Positions 8,149 to 16,933 of a stretch of 64,000 bases of DNA are shown here, piece after piece. Every line of letters begins with the position of its first letter. The stretch's first letter is position 1. Source of the stretch: DAOUKH01 sp965207995 (GTDB taxonomy: Bacteria; Chloroflexota; Dehalococcoidia; SHYB01). The position numbers and the translations under genes are program-made. Below the pieces are notes generated by a model. The model made no database searches, was not told the origin of the DNA, and saw only the letters and a program-made list of their open reading frames with translations. The stretch is taken from NCBI GenBank assembly GCA_965207995.1, contig OZ242299.1:930001-994000 (forward strand), written 5' to 3'.

Positions 8149-9834
8149 ATGCATGACCTGCTGATTCGCAACGCGCGGATCGTGGATGGCAGCGGCGGGC
8201 CGTCGCGCCACGGCGCGGTCGCCGTGTCCGATGGGCGTGTGACCGAGACCGGCGAGGGCAACGGCCTGGCGCGGCGCGTCATCGACGCCGAAGGGCTCGT
8301 GGTCGCGCCGGGCTTCATCGACATCCACACCCACTACGACGCGCAGCTTGCCTGGGACCCGCTGTGCACCCCGTCGTGCTACCACGGCACGACGAGCATC
8401 GTGATGAGCAACTGCGGCTACGGCATGGCGCCGGTGCGCCCCAAGGACCGCGACTACACGATGGGGACGTTCAGCTGCGTCGAGGGCGTTTCGAAAGAGA
8501 CGCTGATCAACGGCCTCCCCTGGGAGTGGGAGACGCTGCCGGAGTATCTGGCCTGGCTGGAAGAGCGCGGGCTGGGGATCAACGTCGCGGCGCAGGTGGG
8601 GCACTCGGCAGTGCGCCGGTGGGTGCTAGGGCCGGAGGCCCACGAGCGCGAGGCGACGCCCGACGAGATCGCCACGATGCGCGCCATGATTCGCGACGGC
8701 ATGGACGCCGGCGCGATCGGCTTCACGACGTCGCGGGTCGCCCATCAGAAGGGGGAGTTCGGCGAGCCAATCCCCTCCTTCGTAGCCCACGAAGACGAAA
8801 TCTTCACGCTTGCCGGCGTCCTCCATGATCTGGGCCGCGGCATCATCGGGATCAACCCGAGGACGAAGTCGCTGGAATTCGTCCAAGAGGACAAGGACCA
8901 GCTCTACCAGCTCGCGGCGCGGACGGGGCGGCCGGTCAACTGGAACGAGTTCAACCAGCGGGACATCTATCCCGGCCAGTGGCGAGTGCTCCTCGACTAC
9001 ATGGAGCACGCCCAGGAGCTTGGGGCGATGGTCTACGCGGTTATGCGCTGCCAGCGCATGGACATGCACTTCAACCTGCGCGACACGCACGCGTTCAACC
9101 GGTCGAAGCTGTGGCGCGACTTCATGGCACGGTCGACGGAGACGAAGCTCCGCGACCTCGAGGATGGGGACTTCCGGCGCCGGCTGCTCGAAGAGATGCA
9201 GCCGCGCTTCTCGCAGGGCGGGGCCGGGTTCGAACGCCTCGCCGTCGCCATCGCGGCCACCGACCGCCACCGCGGGCTCGACGGCCGGCTGGTGCGGGAC
9301 GTAGCGGCCGAGACCGGCGAGGATGCCGGCGAACTCTTCTTCCGCATCGCCCGCGAGGAGCAGCTGGAGACCGAGTTCGCCTACCACGGCGTGACCAACG
9401 GCGACGACGACGCGGTACGGGCGATGATCGAGAGCCCGGGGACGATCATCGGCATCTCCGACGCGGGCGCGCACCTCCACACCATGTCCGGCGTTGACTA
9501 CCCCACCTACTTCCTGGGCCGCTGGATACGAGAGAAGCAGGCGATGTCCCTGGAAGCCGGCGTCGCGGCGCTCACCTCGGCGCCGGCAAGGCTGGCCGGC
9601 CTCGAGGGTCGGGGCGTCATCGCCCCCGGGGCCGCCGCCGACCTCTGCATCTTCGACCCCGACACCGTCGGGCCGCGCCCCATGGAGATCTGGAACGACC
9701 TCCCCGGCGGCGAGGGCCGCCACGTGAAGCGGGCCGCCGGCATGCGCGAGGTCATCGTCAGCGGCGAGGCGCTGGTCCAGGACGGCGAGCCGACGGGGAC
9801 GCTGCCCGGCCGCGTGCTGCGCCACGGACGCTAG
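8149..9834 (+). CDS. N-acyl-D-amino-acid deacylase-type amidohydrolase
   Basis: The 561-residue product is an amidohydrolase-superfamily enzyme of the D-aminoacylase / D-glutamate deacylase group. It has the N-terminal beta domain (NARIVDGSGGPSRHG), the metal motif GFIDIHTHYDAQ (about 62-73), and SNCGYG (about residue 87), where the cysteine is the unusual zinc ligand of this subgroup. ISDAGAHLHTM near residue 440 supplies the catalytic Asp. It probably hydrolyses an N-acyl amide, but the substrate is unknown. The aldolase gene follows after 10 nt on the same strand. Confidence 0.88.
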   Translation: MHDLLIRNARIVDGSGGPSRHGAVAVSDGRVTETGEGNGLARRVIDAEGLVVAPGFIDIHTHYDAQLAWDPLCTPSCYHGTTSIVMSNCGYGMAPVRPKDRDYTMGTFSCVEGVSKETLINGLPWEWETLPEYLAWLEERGLGINVAAQVGHSAVRRWVLGPEAHEREATPDEIATMRAMIRDGMDAGAIGFTTSRVAHQKGEFGEPIPSFVAHEDEIFTLAGVLHDLGRGIIGINPRTKSLEFVQEDKDQLYQLAARTGRPVNWNEFNQRDIYPGQWRVLLDYMEHAQELGAMVYAVMRCQRMDMHFNLRDTHAFNRSKLWRDFMARSTETKLRDLEDGDFRRRLLEEMQPRFSQGGAGFERLAVAIAATDRHRGLDGRLVRDVAAETGEDAGELFFRIAREEQLETEFAYHGVTNGDDDAVRAMIESPGTIIGISDAGAHLHTMSGVDYPTYFLGRWIREKQAMSLEAGVAALTSAPARLAGLEGRGVIAPGAAADLCIFDPDTVGPRPMEIWNDLPGGEGRHVKRAAGMREVIVSGEALVQDGEPTGTLPGRVLRHGR

Positions 9835-9844
9835 CGGCGGCGTC

Positions 9845-10612
9845 ATGCGTCCCAACAAGCTCAAGCAGATGTGGCGCGACGGTCGGCCCGCCAACATGGG
9901 CTGGATGAGCACCGCCGACCCCCTGATGGCCGAGACGATGGCCTACGCCGGCTTCGACGCGGTGACCCTGGACATGCAGCACGGCATGGGCATCGGCCCC
10001 GACCGTGCCGCCACCTGGCTCCAGGCCATCAGCCAGACCGAGACGGTGCCCCTCGTCCGCGTGCCGTGGAACGATCCCAGCTACATGCAGTGGGTGCTCG
10101 ACGCCGGGGCCTACGGGGTGATCGTGCCGCTGATCAGTACGCGCGAGCAGGCCGAGCGGGCCGGCGGGGCCTGCCGCTACCCGCCCATCGGCTACCGCAG
10201 CGTCGGCCCGAACCGGGCGCGCACCTACGCGGGCAACGACTACATCGAGAAGGCGAACGACGAGATCGTCTGCCTCGTCATGATCGAGCACATCGACACC
10301 ATCGGGCGCCTCGACGACCTCGCCCAAGCGCCGGGCATCGACGGCTTCTACATCGGCCCCATGGACCTGGCCCAGACGATGGGCCTGGCAAACCCGGGCC
10401 GCTACGCCGACTCGAAGGAGCACGGCGAAGCCTGCCAGGCCGTCCTCGACGCCGCAAACCGCGCCAGCCTCGTTGCCGGCGTCCACTGTGGCGGCCCGCA
10501 GGAAGCCCTCGAACGCTTCGAGCAAGGCTTCCGCCTCTGCCCGGTCCTCTCCGACACCCGCGCCGTCGGCTCCGCCGCCTCCGCCGCCCTCAAAGCCATC
10601 GGTCGGCGCTAG
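9845..10612 (+). CDS. HpcH/HpaI aldolase / citrate lyase family protein
   Basis: The 255-residue product matches class II pyruvate-dependent aldolases of the 2,4-dihydroxyhept-2-ene-dioate type, which cleave 4-hydroxy-2-oxo acids with a divalent metal. Visible motifs are GFDAVTLDMQHGM, VPLVRVPWNDPSYMQWVLDAG, GVIVPLI and GFYIGPMDLAQTMG (metal-binding Asp). The length is normal. Close spacing to the amidohydrolase suggests a two-gene catabolic unit. Confidence 0.9.
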   Translation: MRPNKLKQMWRDGRPANMGWMSTADPLMAETMAYAGFDAVTLDMQHGMGIGPDRAATWLQAISQTETVPLVRVPWNDPSYMQWVLDAGAYGVIVPLISTREQAERAGGACRYPPIGYRSVGPNRARTYAGNDYIEKANDEIVCLVMIEHIDTIGRLDDLAQAPGIDGFYIGPMDLAQTMGLANPGRYADSKEHGEACQAVLDAANRASLVAGVHCGGPQEALERFEQGFRLCPVLSDTRAVGSAASAALKAIGRR

Positions 10613-10719
10613 GGCACGGTGGGGTAGGCCCTTGCGGGTGCCCTCGAAGCTGTTCCATCTGTAGACTGACCCCTAGGGCCTGCCGCTTGCAGAGGGGGAG
10701 AGGCCTTAGGAGATCATGC

Positions 10720-12126
10720 ATGGGAATACGCTTACAGCCTAAAGAGCTTGAAATCCCTTCGGAAGACCCGTTCAAGCATGACCTGCTCGACCGAAAGCGG
10801 TCCATCGAAATCCTTACCTCCATCGTCGGGTCAATTGAAGGGCCCTGCGTCTTGGCAGTGGATGCTGCTTGGGGCACGGGAAAGACAACATTCCTCAGGA
10901 TGTGGACCCAGCACCTGCGCAACCAGCATTTCGGCATTGTCGAGTTCAACGCTTGGGAGACTGATTTCTCAGGGGACCCCTTTGTCGCCCTTTCATCTGA
11001 GATCACGGAGGAGTTGGAAGCGCCCAACGGGAATGTAGAGGAGCTAAGGCGCGCTATTCCTGACGTGATGCGTGCGATGCGTGGCCCATTGCTTCGCATC
11101 GCTGCCTCGGCGATTCCATATGTCGGTACTCAGATCGCGAAGGAACTCGAGCTTGCTTCGGCGGCCGAGGACAGCACATCACAGTACATGGGCGAGAAAG
11201 AGGCACTCCGCGGGTTCAAGAGAGTTCTTCAAGATGCTGCTGCGTCCATGGCTGAATCAATTGAAGGAAGGCCCTTGGTCGTTATCATCGACGAGCTAGA
11301 TCGGTGCCGTCCGTCCTACGCTGTGGCGTTACTTGAAGTTGCGAAGCATCTCTTCACGGTGGACCACATCGTCTTTGTCCTAGCCGTCGACCGTTCCCAA
11401 CTGGCACATTCCATCAGAGTGCTGTACGGACAGCAGTTCGACGCCGAAGGCTACCTCCGGCGCTTTTTTGACGTTGACTTTCGACTTCCTGATCCGCAAA
11501 GGGAGAAATTCGTGCACGCGATGCTCGAAGCGGTGCAGGTCCACGATTATTTCGATCGCATGGATAGCCGGGATGCGGAGAGTGACGAACGTCTCCTGCG
11601 AGAACTCTTTCTGAGGTTCTTCAACACTCCAGACATCAGCCTTCGAACTATTGCGCAGGCCATTCATCGGTTTGGAATAGTGGTAGGATCTTCCGGAACC
11701 AAGCGGTGGCGATCAGCCTGGACAGCCGCTGTAGCCCTCATTCTTCGCACGACTGACTACGCTCTTTATGAACGATTCAGGCGTGGCGAGGCCTCAGATC
11801 TTGATGTCATCGACAAAGTGTTTAGCCTTCCAGAAGGGGAAACGCGGGGAGTAGAACGGAGCCACTATCGTGCTCAATTCGAAGCCACTATCGTGGCCGC
11901 TGGGATGAATAATGCAGGATCGTTAGGTCTGTCCCGCCGTTCACCCCTGCAGGAGCACTATCACGCTTTGCTTTCAGGTGCAGAGTCGGGAACCGGATCG
12001 GAGAGCCCAGGAGCAGAACACGCGCAGACGATTCTTCGAATCTCCCAAAACAGCTCGCTGGGACCTGACTTCTGGGATTCAGTTGAACGGATCGAGCTGG
12101 TTTCGTACCGCCTCACTGGAACATGA
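10720..12126 (+). CDS. KAP-family P-loop NTPase
   Basis: The 468-residue product has a Walker A motif AAWGTGKTT (about 49-57) and a KAP-type Walker B VVIIDELDR (about 187-195), followed by VFVLAVDRSQLAHSI and FDVDFRLPDP, which are classic for KAP NTPases. The insertion between Walker A and B has only a weakly hydrophobic stretch (LLRIAASAIPYVG, about 124-136), so membrane association is uncertain. The start is ATG at 10720 after an AGGAG site; the longer upstream frame is a shadow of the aldolase. Base and codon use are clearly less GC-biased than the neighbours, suggesting recent transfer. KAP NTPases often occur in defence or mobile contexts, but no partner gene is adjacent, so a defence role is only a possibility. 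Confidence 0.85.
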   Translation: MGIRLQPKELEIPSEDPFKHDLLDRKRSIEILTSIVGSIEGPCVLAVDAAWGTGKTTFLRMWTQHLRNQHFGIVEFNAWETDFSGDPFVALSSEITEELEAPNGNVEELRRAIPDVMRAMRGPLLRIAASAIPYVGTQIAKELELASAAEDSTSQYMGEKEALRGFKRVLQDAAASMAESIEGRPLVVIIDELDRCRPSYAVALLEVAKHLFTVDHIVFVLAVDRSQLAHSIRVLYGQQFDAEGYLRRFFDVDFRLPDPQREKFVHAMLEAVQVHDYFDRMDSRDAESDERLLRELFLRFFNTPDISLRTIAQAIHRFGIVVGSSGTKRWRSAWTAAVALILRTTDYALYERFRRGEASDLDVIDKVFSLPEGETRGVERSHYRAQFEATIVAAGMNNAGSLGLSRRSPLQEHYHALLSGAESGTGSESPGAEHAQTILRISQNSSLGPDFWDSVERIELVSYRLTGT

Positions 12127-12217
12127 CGCGGGGTGGCGGACGTCGGTGAGCCTCCGCGGTCGCACCGGGCCCCTCAGTTCGGCCTCCCGCCGTAGAGGGA
12201 GCCGCCCCAAGCGCCGT

Positions 12218-12226
12218 TGCTATAAT
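12218..12226 (+). promoter_or_regulatory. Extended -10 promoter for the ABC exporter pair
   Basis: The sequence TGCTATAAT is an extended -10 element (TGn plus a perfect TATAAT). Transcription would start near 12233. That places the GTG at 12232 at or before the mRNA start and favours the ATG at 12271 as the true start of the first ABC gene. No convincing -35 box is visible, as is common for extended -10 promoters. Confidence 0.5.
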
Positions 12227-12270
12227 GGCCGGTGCGTGAGTGGCCGGCGGCGGGCGCTCCCGCGCTGTCT

Positions 12271-14040
12271 ATGGGTACCTGGCTCCGAATCCTTGGCTAT
12301 CTGCGCCCTTACCGTAAGAGCGTCGCCGCCGCCTATGTGGCCCTGATCGGTGCCACGGCCCTCTTTCTCGCGCTGCCCTTCCTCATCGGCGAGTCGATCG
12401 ACCGGATCGTCGAGGCCGACGACCGCGTCACGCTCGTGATCATCGGGGCGCTGCTGCTGGGCGTGGCGGCGCTGCGCGGGGTCTTCTCCTACTTCGAGAC
12501 GTACCTGCGGGAGAAGCTGGCGCAACTCGTCGCCTACGACATGCGCAACCAGATCTTCGCGCACCTCCAGCGGCTGAGCTTCGCCTACCACGACCGGCAG
12601 CAGACGGGGCAGCTGATGTCCCGCGCCACGGCGGACGTCGAGGCCATCCGGTGGTTCATCAACCTCGGCGTGCTGCGGATGTCCTACCTGGCGCTGCTCG
12701 TCATCGGCGTCTCCGCCCTGCTGCTCACTACCGACTGGCAGCTCGCCCTCATGAGCCTGAGCTTCGTGCCGTTCATCATGGTGCGGGGCTGGAGCATCAG
12801 CCGGACGCTGCGAGGCATCTGGACGCGGGCGCAGGAGTACATGGGCGAGCTCGGCATGCTGCTCCAGGAAAGCCTGAGCGGGGTAAAGGTGGTGAAGGTC
12901 TTCACCGCCGAGGGGCGCGAGGAGGCGAAGTTCGCCGACAAGGCGCGGGAGCTCTACGACGAGAACCTGGCCGCGGTCCGGGTGCAGGCGACGAACACGC
13001 CGGTGCTGGTGTTCACCTTCGCCGCCCTGACCGTCTTCATCCTCTGGTTCGGCGGGCACCGCGTCATCGACGGCGGCATGACGCCGGGCGACCTCACCAA
13101 GTTCATCCTGTACATGGCCATGCTGCAGATGCCGGTGCGGATGAGCGGCTTCCTGCTCAACCTGCAATCGCGGGCGGTCTCATCCGGAGAGCGCATCTTC
13201 GAGATATTGGACGCCGACTCGCCGGTGCAGGACCGGCCGGGAGCGATCGAGCTTAACGGCGCGCGGGGGCAGGTCGTCATGGACCGTGTGGCGTTCGGCT
13301 ACTCCGCCGCAAGTCCGGTGCTGGATGAGATCAGCTTCACAGCGGAGCCGGGCGAGGTCGTCGCGCTGCTGGGCAAGACCGGCAGCGGCAAGAGCACCAT
13401 CGTCCACCTCGTCCCTCGCTTCTACGACGCCACCGCCGGCGCGGTCACCATCGACGGGCAAGACGTGCGCGACCTGACGCTGGAGTCGCTGCGGCGCAAC
13501 ATCGGCATCGTGCAGCAGGACGTCTTCCTGTTCACGGACACCATCGAGGCGAACATCGCCTACGGCGTCCCGGGAGCCGACCGGGAGCGGGTGGAATGGG
13601 CGGCCAAGATCGCCAACATCCACGACTTCATCCTGAGCCTGCCCCACGGCTACGACACGTGGGTCGGCGAGCGCGGCATCACGCTCTCGGGCGGCCAGAA
13701 GCAGCGGATCGCCATCGCGCGGACGCTGCTCATCGACCCGCGCATCCTGATCCTTGACGACTCGACGTCGAGCGTCGACACGCGGACCGAGTTCGAGATC
13801 CGCCGCGCCCTTGAGCACCTCATCAAGGGGCGGACGACGTTCGTCATCGCCCAGCGCCTATCCACGGTGAAGAGCGCCGACCAGATTCTCGTGCTCGACG
13901 GCGGGCGCATCGTGCAGCGCGGGCGGCACGAGGAGTTGCTCGAAGACGTGGACGGCATCTACCGCGAGATCTACGACATGCAGCTGCGGGCCCAGGAAGA
14001 GGCGGCACGGCCGGGCGCGGCCGGGGAGGCAGCAACGTAA
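12271..14040 (+). CDS. ABC exporter half-transporter, degenerate-site subunit
   Basis: The 589-residue product (from ATG 12271) has a six-helix exporter membrane domain (residues about 1-320) and an ATPase domain with Walker A GKTGSGKST near 368, LSGGQ near 472, and Walker B ILILDDSTSS near 493. The residue after the Walker B Asp is Asp instead of the catalytic Glu, so this subunit forms the non-hydrolysing site, as in heterodimeric exporters such as TM287/288. The next gene starts within its stop codon (TAATG). It probably exports lipids or drugs; the substrate is unknown. Confidence 0.92.
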   Translation: MGTWLRILGYLRPYRKSVAAAYVALIGATALFLALPFLIGESIDRIVEADDRVTLVIIGALLLGVAALRGVFSYFETYLREKLAQLVAYDMRNQIFAHLQRLSFAYHDRQQTGQLMSRATADVEAIRWFINLGVLRMSYLALLVIGVSALLLTTDWQLALMSLSFVPFIMVRGWSISRTLRGIWTRAQEYMGELGMLLQESLSGVKVVKVFTAEGREEAKFADKARELYDENLAAVRVQATNTPVLVFTFAALTVFILWFGGHRVIDGGMTPGDLTKFILYMAMLQMPVRMSGFLLNLQSRAVSSGERIFEILDADSPVQDRPGAIELNGARGQVVMDRVAFGYSAASPVLDEISFTAEPGEVVALLGKTGSGKSTIVHLVPRFYDATAGAVTIDGQDVRDLTLESLRRNIGIVQQDVFLFTDTIEANIAYGVPGADRERVEWAAKIANIHDFILSLPHGYDTWVGERGITLSGGQKQRIAIARTLLIDPRILILDDSTSSVDTRTEFEIRRALEHLIKGRTTFVIAQRLSTVKSADQILVLDGGRIVQRGRHEELLEDVDGIYREIYDMQLRAQEEAARPGAAGEAAT

Positions 14041-15881
14041 TGCGCGGCGGGACCGGCGGAGGCATTTCCGCGATGCGGCAGGCGGTCGGCTCGAGCCGGC
14101 TCGCCGACGACGAGGAGATTCTCACCAAGCCGTTCGACAACCGGGTCATTGCGCGGCTGTTCCGCTACGTCCGGCCGCACAAGAAGATGGCGATCGTCGC
14201 CGCGGTGACGATGCTGCTCTACACGGCGGCGCTCGTCGCGGCGCCCTGGCTTGTCGCCATCGGCATCGAGCAGATCCAGGACGGCGACGGCGGTTCGCTG
14301 AACCGCACCGTGATCATCTTCATCTCAGTCGCGCTAGGCGGATGGGCGGCGCAGTACATCCACCTGCGCGCCATGGCGCGGGTGACCCAAGGCATCCTCT
14401 ACACCCTGCGCGACGATATGTTCCGCCACCTCCACCGCCTCTCGATGACTTTCCACGACCGGAACGAGATTGGGCGCGTCATGTCCCGCGTCCAGAACGA
14501 CATTCTCAACCTGCAGGAGTTCCTCTCCACCGCCATCCTCGGAATCGCCGACATCCTGGCGCTGGGCGGAATCCTCGTCGCTATGTTCCTCATGGAGCCC
14601 CGGCTGGCTGCGGCGACGCTCTCCGTGGTCCCCGTGCTCTTCATCGGACTCTACTTCTGGCAGGCCCACGCCCGGATGGCCTTCATACGGGTGCGGCAGG
14701 CCATCGCGCTGGTCAACGCCGACCTGCAGGAGAGCATCTCCGGCGTCCGGGTGGTGCAAAGCCTCAACCGGCAGGACCGCAACTTCTCCAACTTCGACGA
14801 CCTGAACGAGGCCCACCTCCAGCGGAACCTCGAGGCTGGGCGCCTCTCCGCGCTCATTCTGCCCAAGGTCGAGACGCTGATGGCGACGGCGCTCACCATC
14901 GTGGTGATCTTCGGGGGGAACCTTGTGCTCGGGGGTACGCTCGAAGTGGCCGTGCTGGTGGCCTTCGCGCTCTACATCCAGCGCTTCTTCGACCCCATCC
15001 GTAACCTGACGATGCAATACACCGAGATGCAACGGGCCATGGCGTCGGGAGTGCGCATCTTCGAGGTGCTCGACACCAAGGCCGACATCGTCGACGCGCC
15101 CGACGCGGTCGACCTCACCGACGTCAAGGGCGAGATCACCTTCGTGCGCGTCAGTCACCACTACACCCCCGACGTCCAGGTGCTGGACGACATCAACCTG
15201 CGGGTGCGGCCAGGGGAGACCGTCGCCCTCGTGGGGCAGACCGGCGCGGGCAAGACGACGATCACGTCGCTGATCGCGCGCCTCTACGACATCTCCGGCG
15301 GCACCATCCTGGTCGACGGCCACGACGTGCGCTCGGTGACGGCATCCTCGCTGCGGGCCCGCATGAGCATGGTGCTGCAAGACCCGTTCCTCTTCTCCAT
15401 GTCGGTGCGCGACAACATCCGCTACGGACGGCCCGAGGCCACGGACGAAGAGATCGAACGCGCCGCACGGCTCGTCGGGGCCCACGACTTCATCACGGCG
15501 TTGGAAAAGGGCTACGACACCGTGCTGCAGGAGCGGGGCGGCAACCTGAGCGTGGGACAGCGGCAGCTCGTCAGCTATGCCCGCGCCATCGTCCGCGACC
15601 CCGCGATCCTGATCCTCGACGAGGCCACGGCGAACATCGACACGCAGACCGAGGTGCTGATCCAGAACGCCCTCACCCAGCTGCTCAAGGGACGCACGTC
15701 GGTCGTCATCGCGCACCGCCTCTCGACCATCCGCAACGCCGACCAGATCGTCGTGCTGGAGGGCGGGCGCATCGTCGAGTCCGGCCCGCACGATGCGCTA
15801 ATGCAGCAGGGCGGCGTCTACCACCGCCTCTACACGATGAACTACCAGCTCGAATCCAACGGTGCCGCCCGCGTGGACTAG
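14040..15881 (+). CDS. ABC exporter half-transporter, catalytic-site subunit
   Basis: The 613-residue product has an N-terminal cytoplasmic stretch, six membrane helices and an ATPase domain. Walker A is GQTGAGKTT near 400 and Walker B ILILDEATANID near 522 retains the catalytic Glu, but the signature motif reads LSVGQ instead of LSGGQ. The pairing with the Asp-containing partner encoded upstream is the typical asymmetric heterodimer: one degenerate and one competent ATP site. The ATG overlaps the upstream stop by one base, so the two are coupled. Confidence 0.93.
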   Translation: MRGGTGGGISAMRQAVGSSRLADDEEILTKPFDNRVIARLFRYVRPHKKMAIVAAVTMLLYTAALVAAPWLVAIGIEQIQDGDGGSLNRTVIIFISVALGGWAAQYIHLRAMARVTQGILYTLRDDMFRHLHRLSMTFHDRNEIGRVMSRVQNDILNLQEFLSTAILGIADILALGGILVAMFLMEPRLAAATLSVVPVLFIGLYFWQAHARMAFIRVRQAIALVNADLQESISGVRVVQSLNRQDRNFSNFDDLNEAHLQRNLEAGRLSALILPKVETLMATALTIVVIFGGNLVLGGTLEVAVLVAFALYIQRFFDPIRNLTMQYTEMQRAMASGVRIFEVLDTKADIVDAPDAVDLTDVKGEITFVRVSHHYTPDVQVLDDINLRVRPGETVALVGQTGAGKTTITSLIARLYDISGGTILVDGHDVRSVTASSLRARMSMVLQDPFLFSMSVRDNIRYGRPEATDEEIERAARLVGAHDFITALEKGYDTVLQERGGNLSVGQRQLVSYARAIVRDPAILILDEATANIDTQTEVLIQNALTQLLKGRTSVVIAHRLSTIRNADQIVVLEGGRIVESGPHDALMQQGGVYHRLYTMNYQLESNGAARVD

Positions 15882-15893
15882 CGGCGGGCGACC

Positions 15894-16526
15894 CTACCAT
15901 GCCGCAGGCTTGGTAATCACATCCCGACCGTCCCTGACTGATTGGGGGAGTTGGCTGCGGCGCAGATGGCTCTTCCACAGCCGTTTGACGCGCGTCGCAG
16001 CCCCTTGTAGGTCGCTTTGCGCGCCCTTGGCCTTGTAGTCAGGATTAACTACCGTGACGAAGAGGCGCAGTTCATCCCGCACGTACCGTATCGGTGCTGC
16101 CAGATCGGCATCGTTCGAGACCACAATAGCCTGCTCGTAGGCTCCGGTGAAGCCGTCGACGAGCAAGCGGGTCGCCAGGTTCACATCAGACCCCTTCTCC
16201 TGCGAGTCACGCACAGCAACATATGCGGGAAGTCCCGCTACCGGCTCGGCGAGCGGGCGCATCTTCGTCTGCGCTTGGAACCGGCCGAAGTACGCCTTGA
16301 AGCCCGGTAGCGTCCGCAAGGCTCTGAGGTACAAGAGTTGCCGGCGCGGTTGATAGGGATTGCCGGGCCGGGCGGCCAAGAGCGCAGTGAAATAGCAGAT
16401 TTGATTGATCGTGTCTTCAGGGAACAGAACTTCAGCCAGCTTCCGCAGATCTAGCCATTTGAATTCCGTGCCCTTGACGGCGCGGTTGTAGAGATTGAAC
16501 CCGTCGACGTAGACGTTCGAGATCAA
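15894..16526 (-). CDS. NYN-domain (PIN-like) protein
   Basis: The 210-residue product is a NYN / LabA-like PIN-fold protein. It has the N-terminal VYVDGFNLY with the first acidic residue, EKGSDVNLATRLL with the central Asp, and IVVSNDADLAAPI with the third acidic site. These are the expected metal-ligand positions of a NYN ribonuclease. The C-terminal 40 residues are basic. The start is TTG at 16526, with a GAGGGG site about 9 nt upstream. Base composition is less GC-rich than the flanks. It is convergent with the ABC exporter pair and stands alone. Confidence 0.85.
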   Translation of the reverse strand: MISNVYVDGFNLYNRAVKGTEFKWLDLRKLAEVLFPEDTINQICYFTALLAARPGNPYQPRRQLLYLRALRTLPGFKAYFGRFQAQTKMRPLAEPVAGLPAYVAVRDSQEKGSDVNLATRLLVDGFTGAYEQAIVVSNDADLAAPIRYVRDELRLFVTVVNPDYKAKGAQSDLQGAATRVKRLWKSHLRRSQLPQSVRDGRDVITKPAAW

Positions 16527-16544
16527 CCGTTCCGCCCCTCACAA

Positions 16545-16566
16545 AGACAGAGACCGCCCGAAGGCG
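16545..16566 (-). terminator. Hairpin copy A, terminator-like on minus strand
   Basis: Read on the minus strand, this is a 9-bp stem (GAGACCGCC / GGCGGTCTC) closed by a TTCG tetraloop and followed by TGTCTTTGT. It lies just upstream of the NYN gene. The T-tract is imperfect, so it may be a terminator or a structured leader. Confidence 0.45.
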
Positions 16567-16821
16567 GTCTCGACCCTACCGTCGAAGGGGTAGGGGGGGT
16601 ATGCCTTATCTTTGCAATTTCCGCGGACAAAGTCAACAGTCGGGCGTCACGAGGGCTTGCGTGGGCCACTGGGTCCCACGTCCGATACAGAAATAGCCCC
16701 GCCAGTTCACTCTTCCACGAGGGGAGAGGGGACGGCGGGGAACATCGATGTGAGCGTAGGATCATGGTTCCACCTTGTCAACGGCTCGGCGGCAGTCTGC
16801 CTTAGAGACAGCCCCTATAAA

Positions 16822-16843
16822 GACAGAGACCGCCCTAGGGCGG
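16822..16843 (-). terminator. Hairpin copy B, terminator-like, downstream of the methyltransferase
   Basis: This is a 22-bp perfect palindrome (GAGACCGCCC-TA-GGGCGGTCTC core) followed on the minus strand by TGTCTTTA. It sits about 90 nt after the stop of the O-methyltransferase gene and could end its transcript. Flanking bases (AAAGACA and CTACCGTCGAAG) are shared with copy A, so this is a true repeat and not only two similar hairpins. Confidence 0.5.
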
Positions 16844-16933
16844 TCTCGATCCTACCGTCGAAGCGATAAGGGAGGTACGGCGTGACTATACAGCCTGGCC
16901 CCTTCGTGTTAGCGCAAATGTATCATTTGCCCA

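Larger units (their letters stand above)
16527..16933. other. Intergenic region with two copies of a hairpin repeat
   Basis: This stretch of about 400 bases has no supportable gene. It holds two direct repeats of roughly 50 bp (16542-16590 and 16818-16866), each with a strong hairpin, described separately. Between them is a stretch of mixed composition in which I see no motif. Confidence 0.7.

Noticed and set aside
9871..12126. 751-codon open frame joining the aldolase region to the KAP NTPase
   Set aside because: The first 283 codons are an Arg/Pro-rich out-of-frame shadow of the aldolase gene; the real start at 10720 has an AGGAG ribosome site.
16542..16866. CRISPR array
   Set aside because: There are only two repeat copies, 276 bp apart, with no regular spacers and no cas genes.
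16612..16869. 85-codon plus-strand frame between the NYN and methyltransferase genes
   Set aside because: It runs through hairpin copy B, has no ribosome site and no recognisable sequence.
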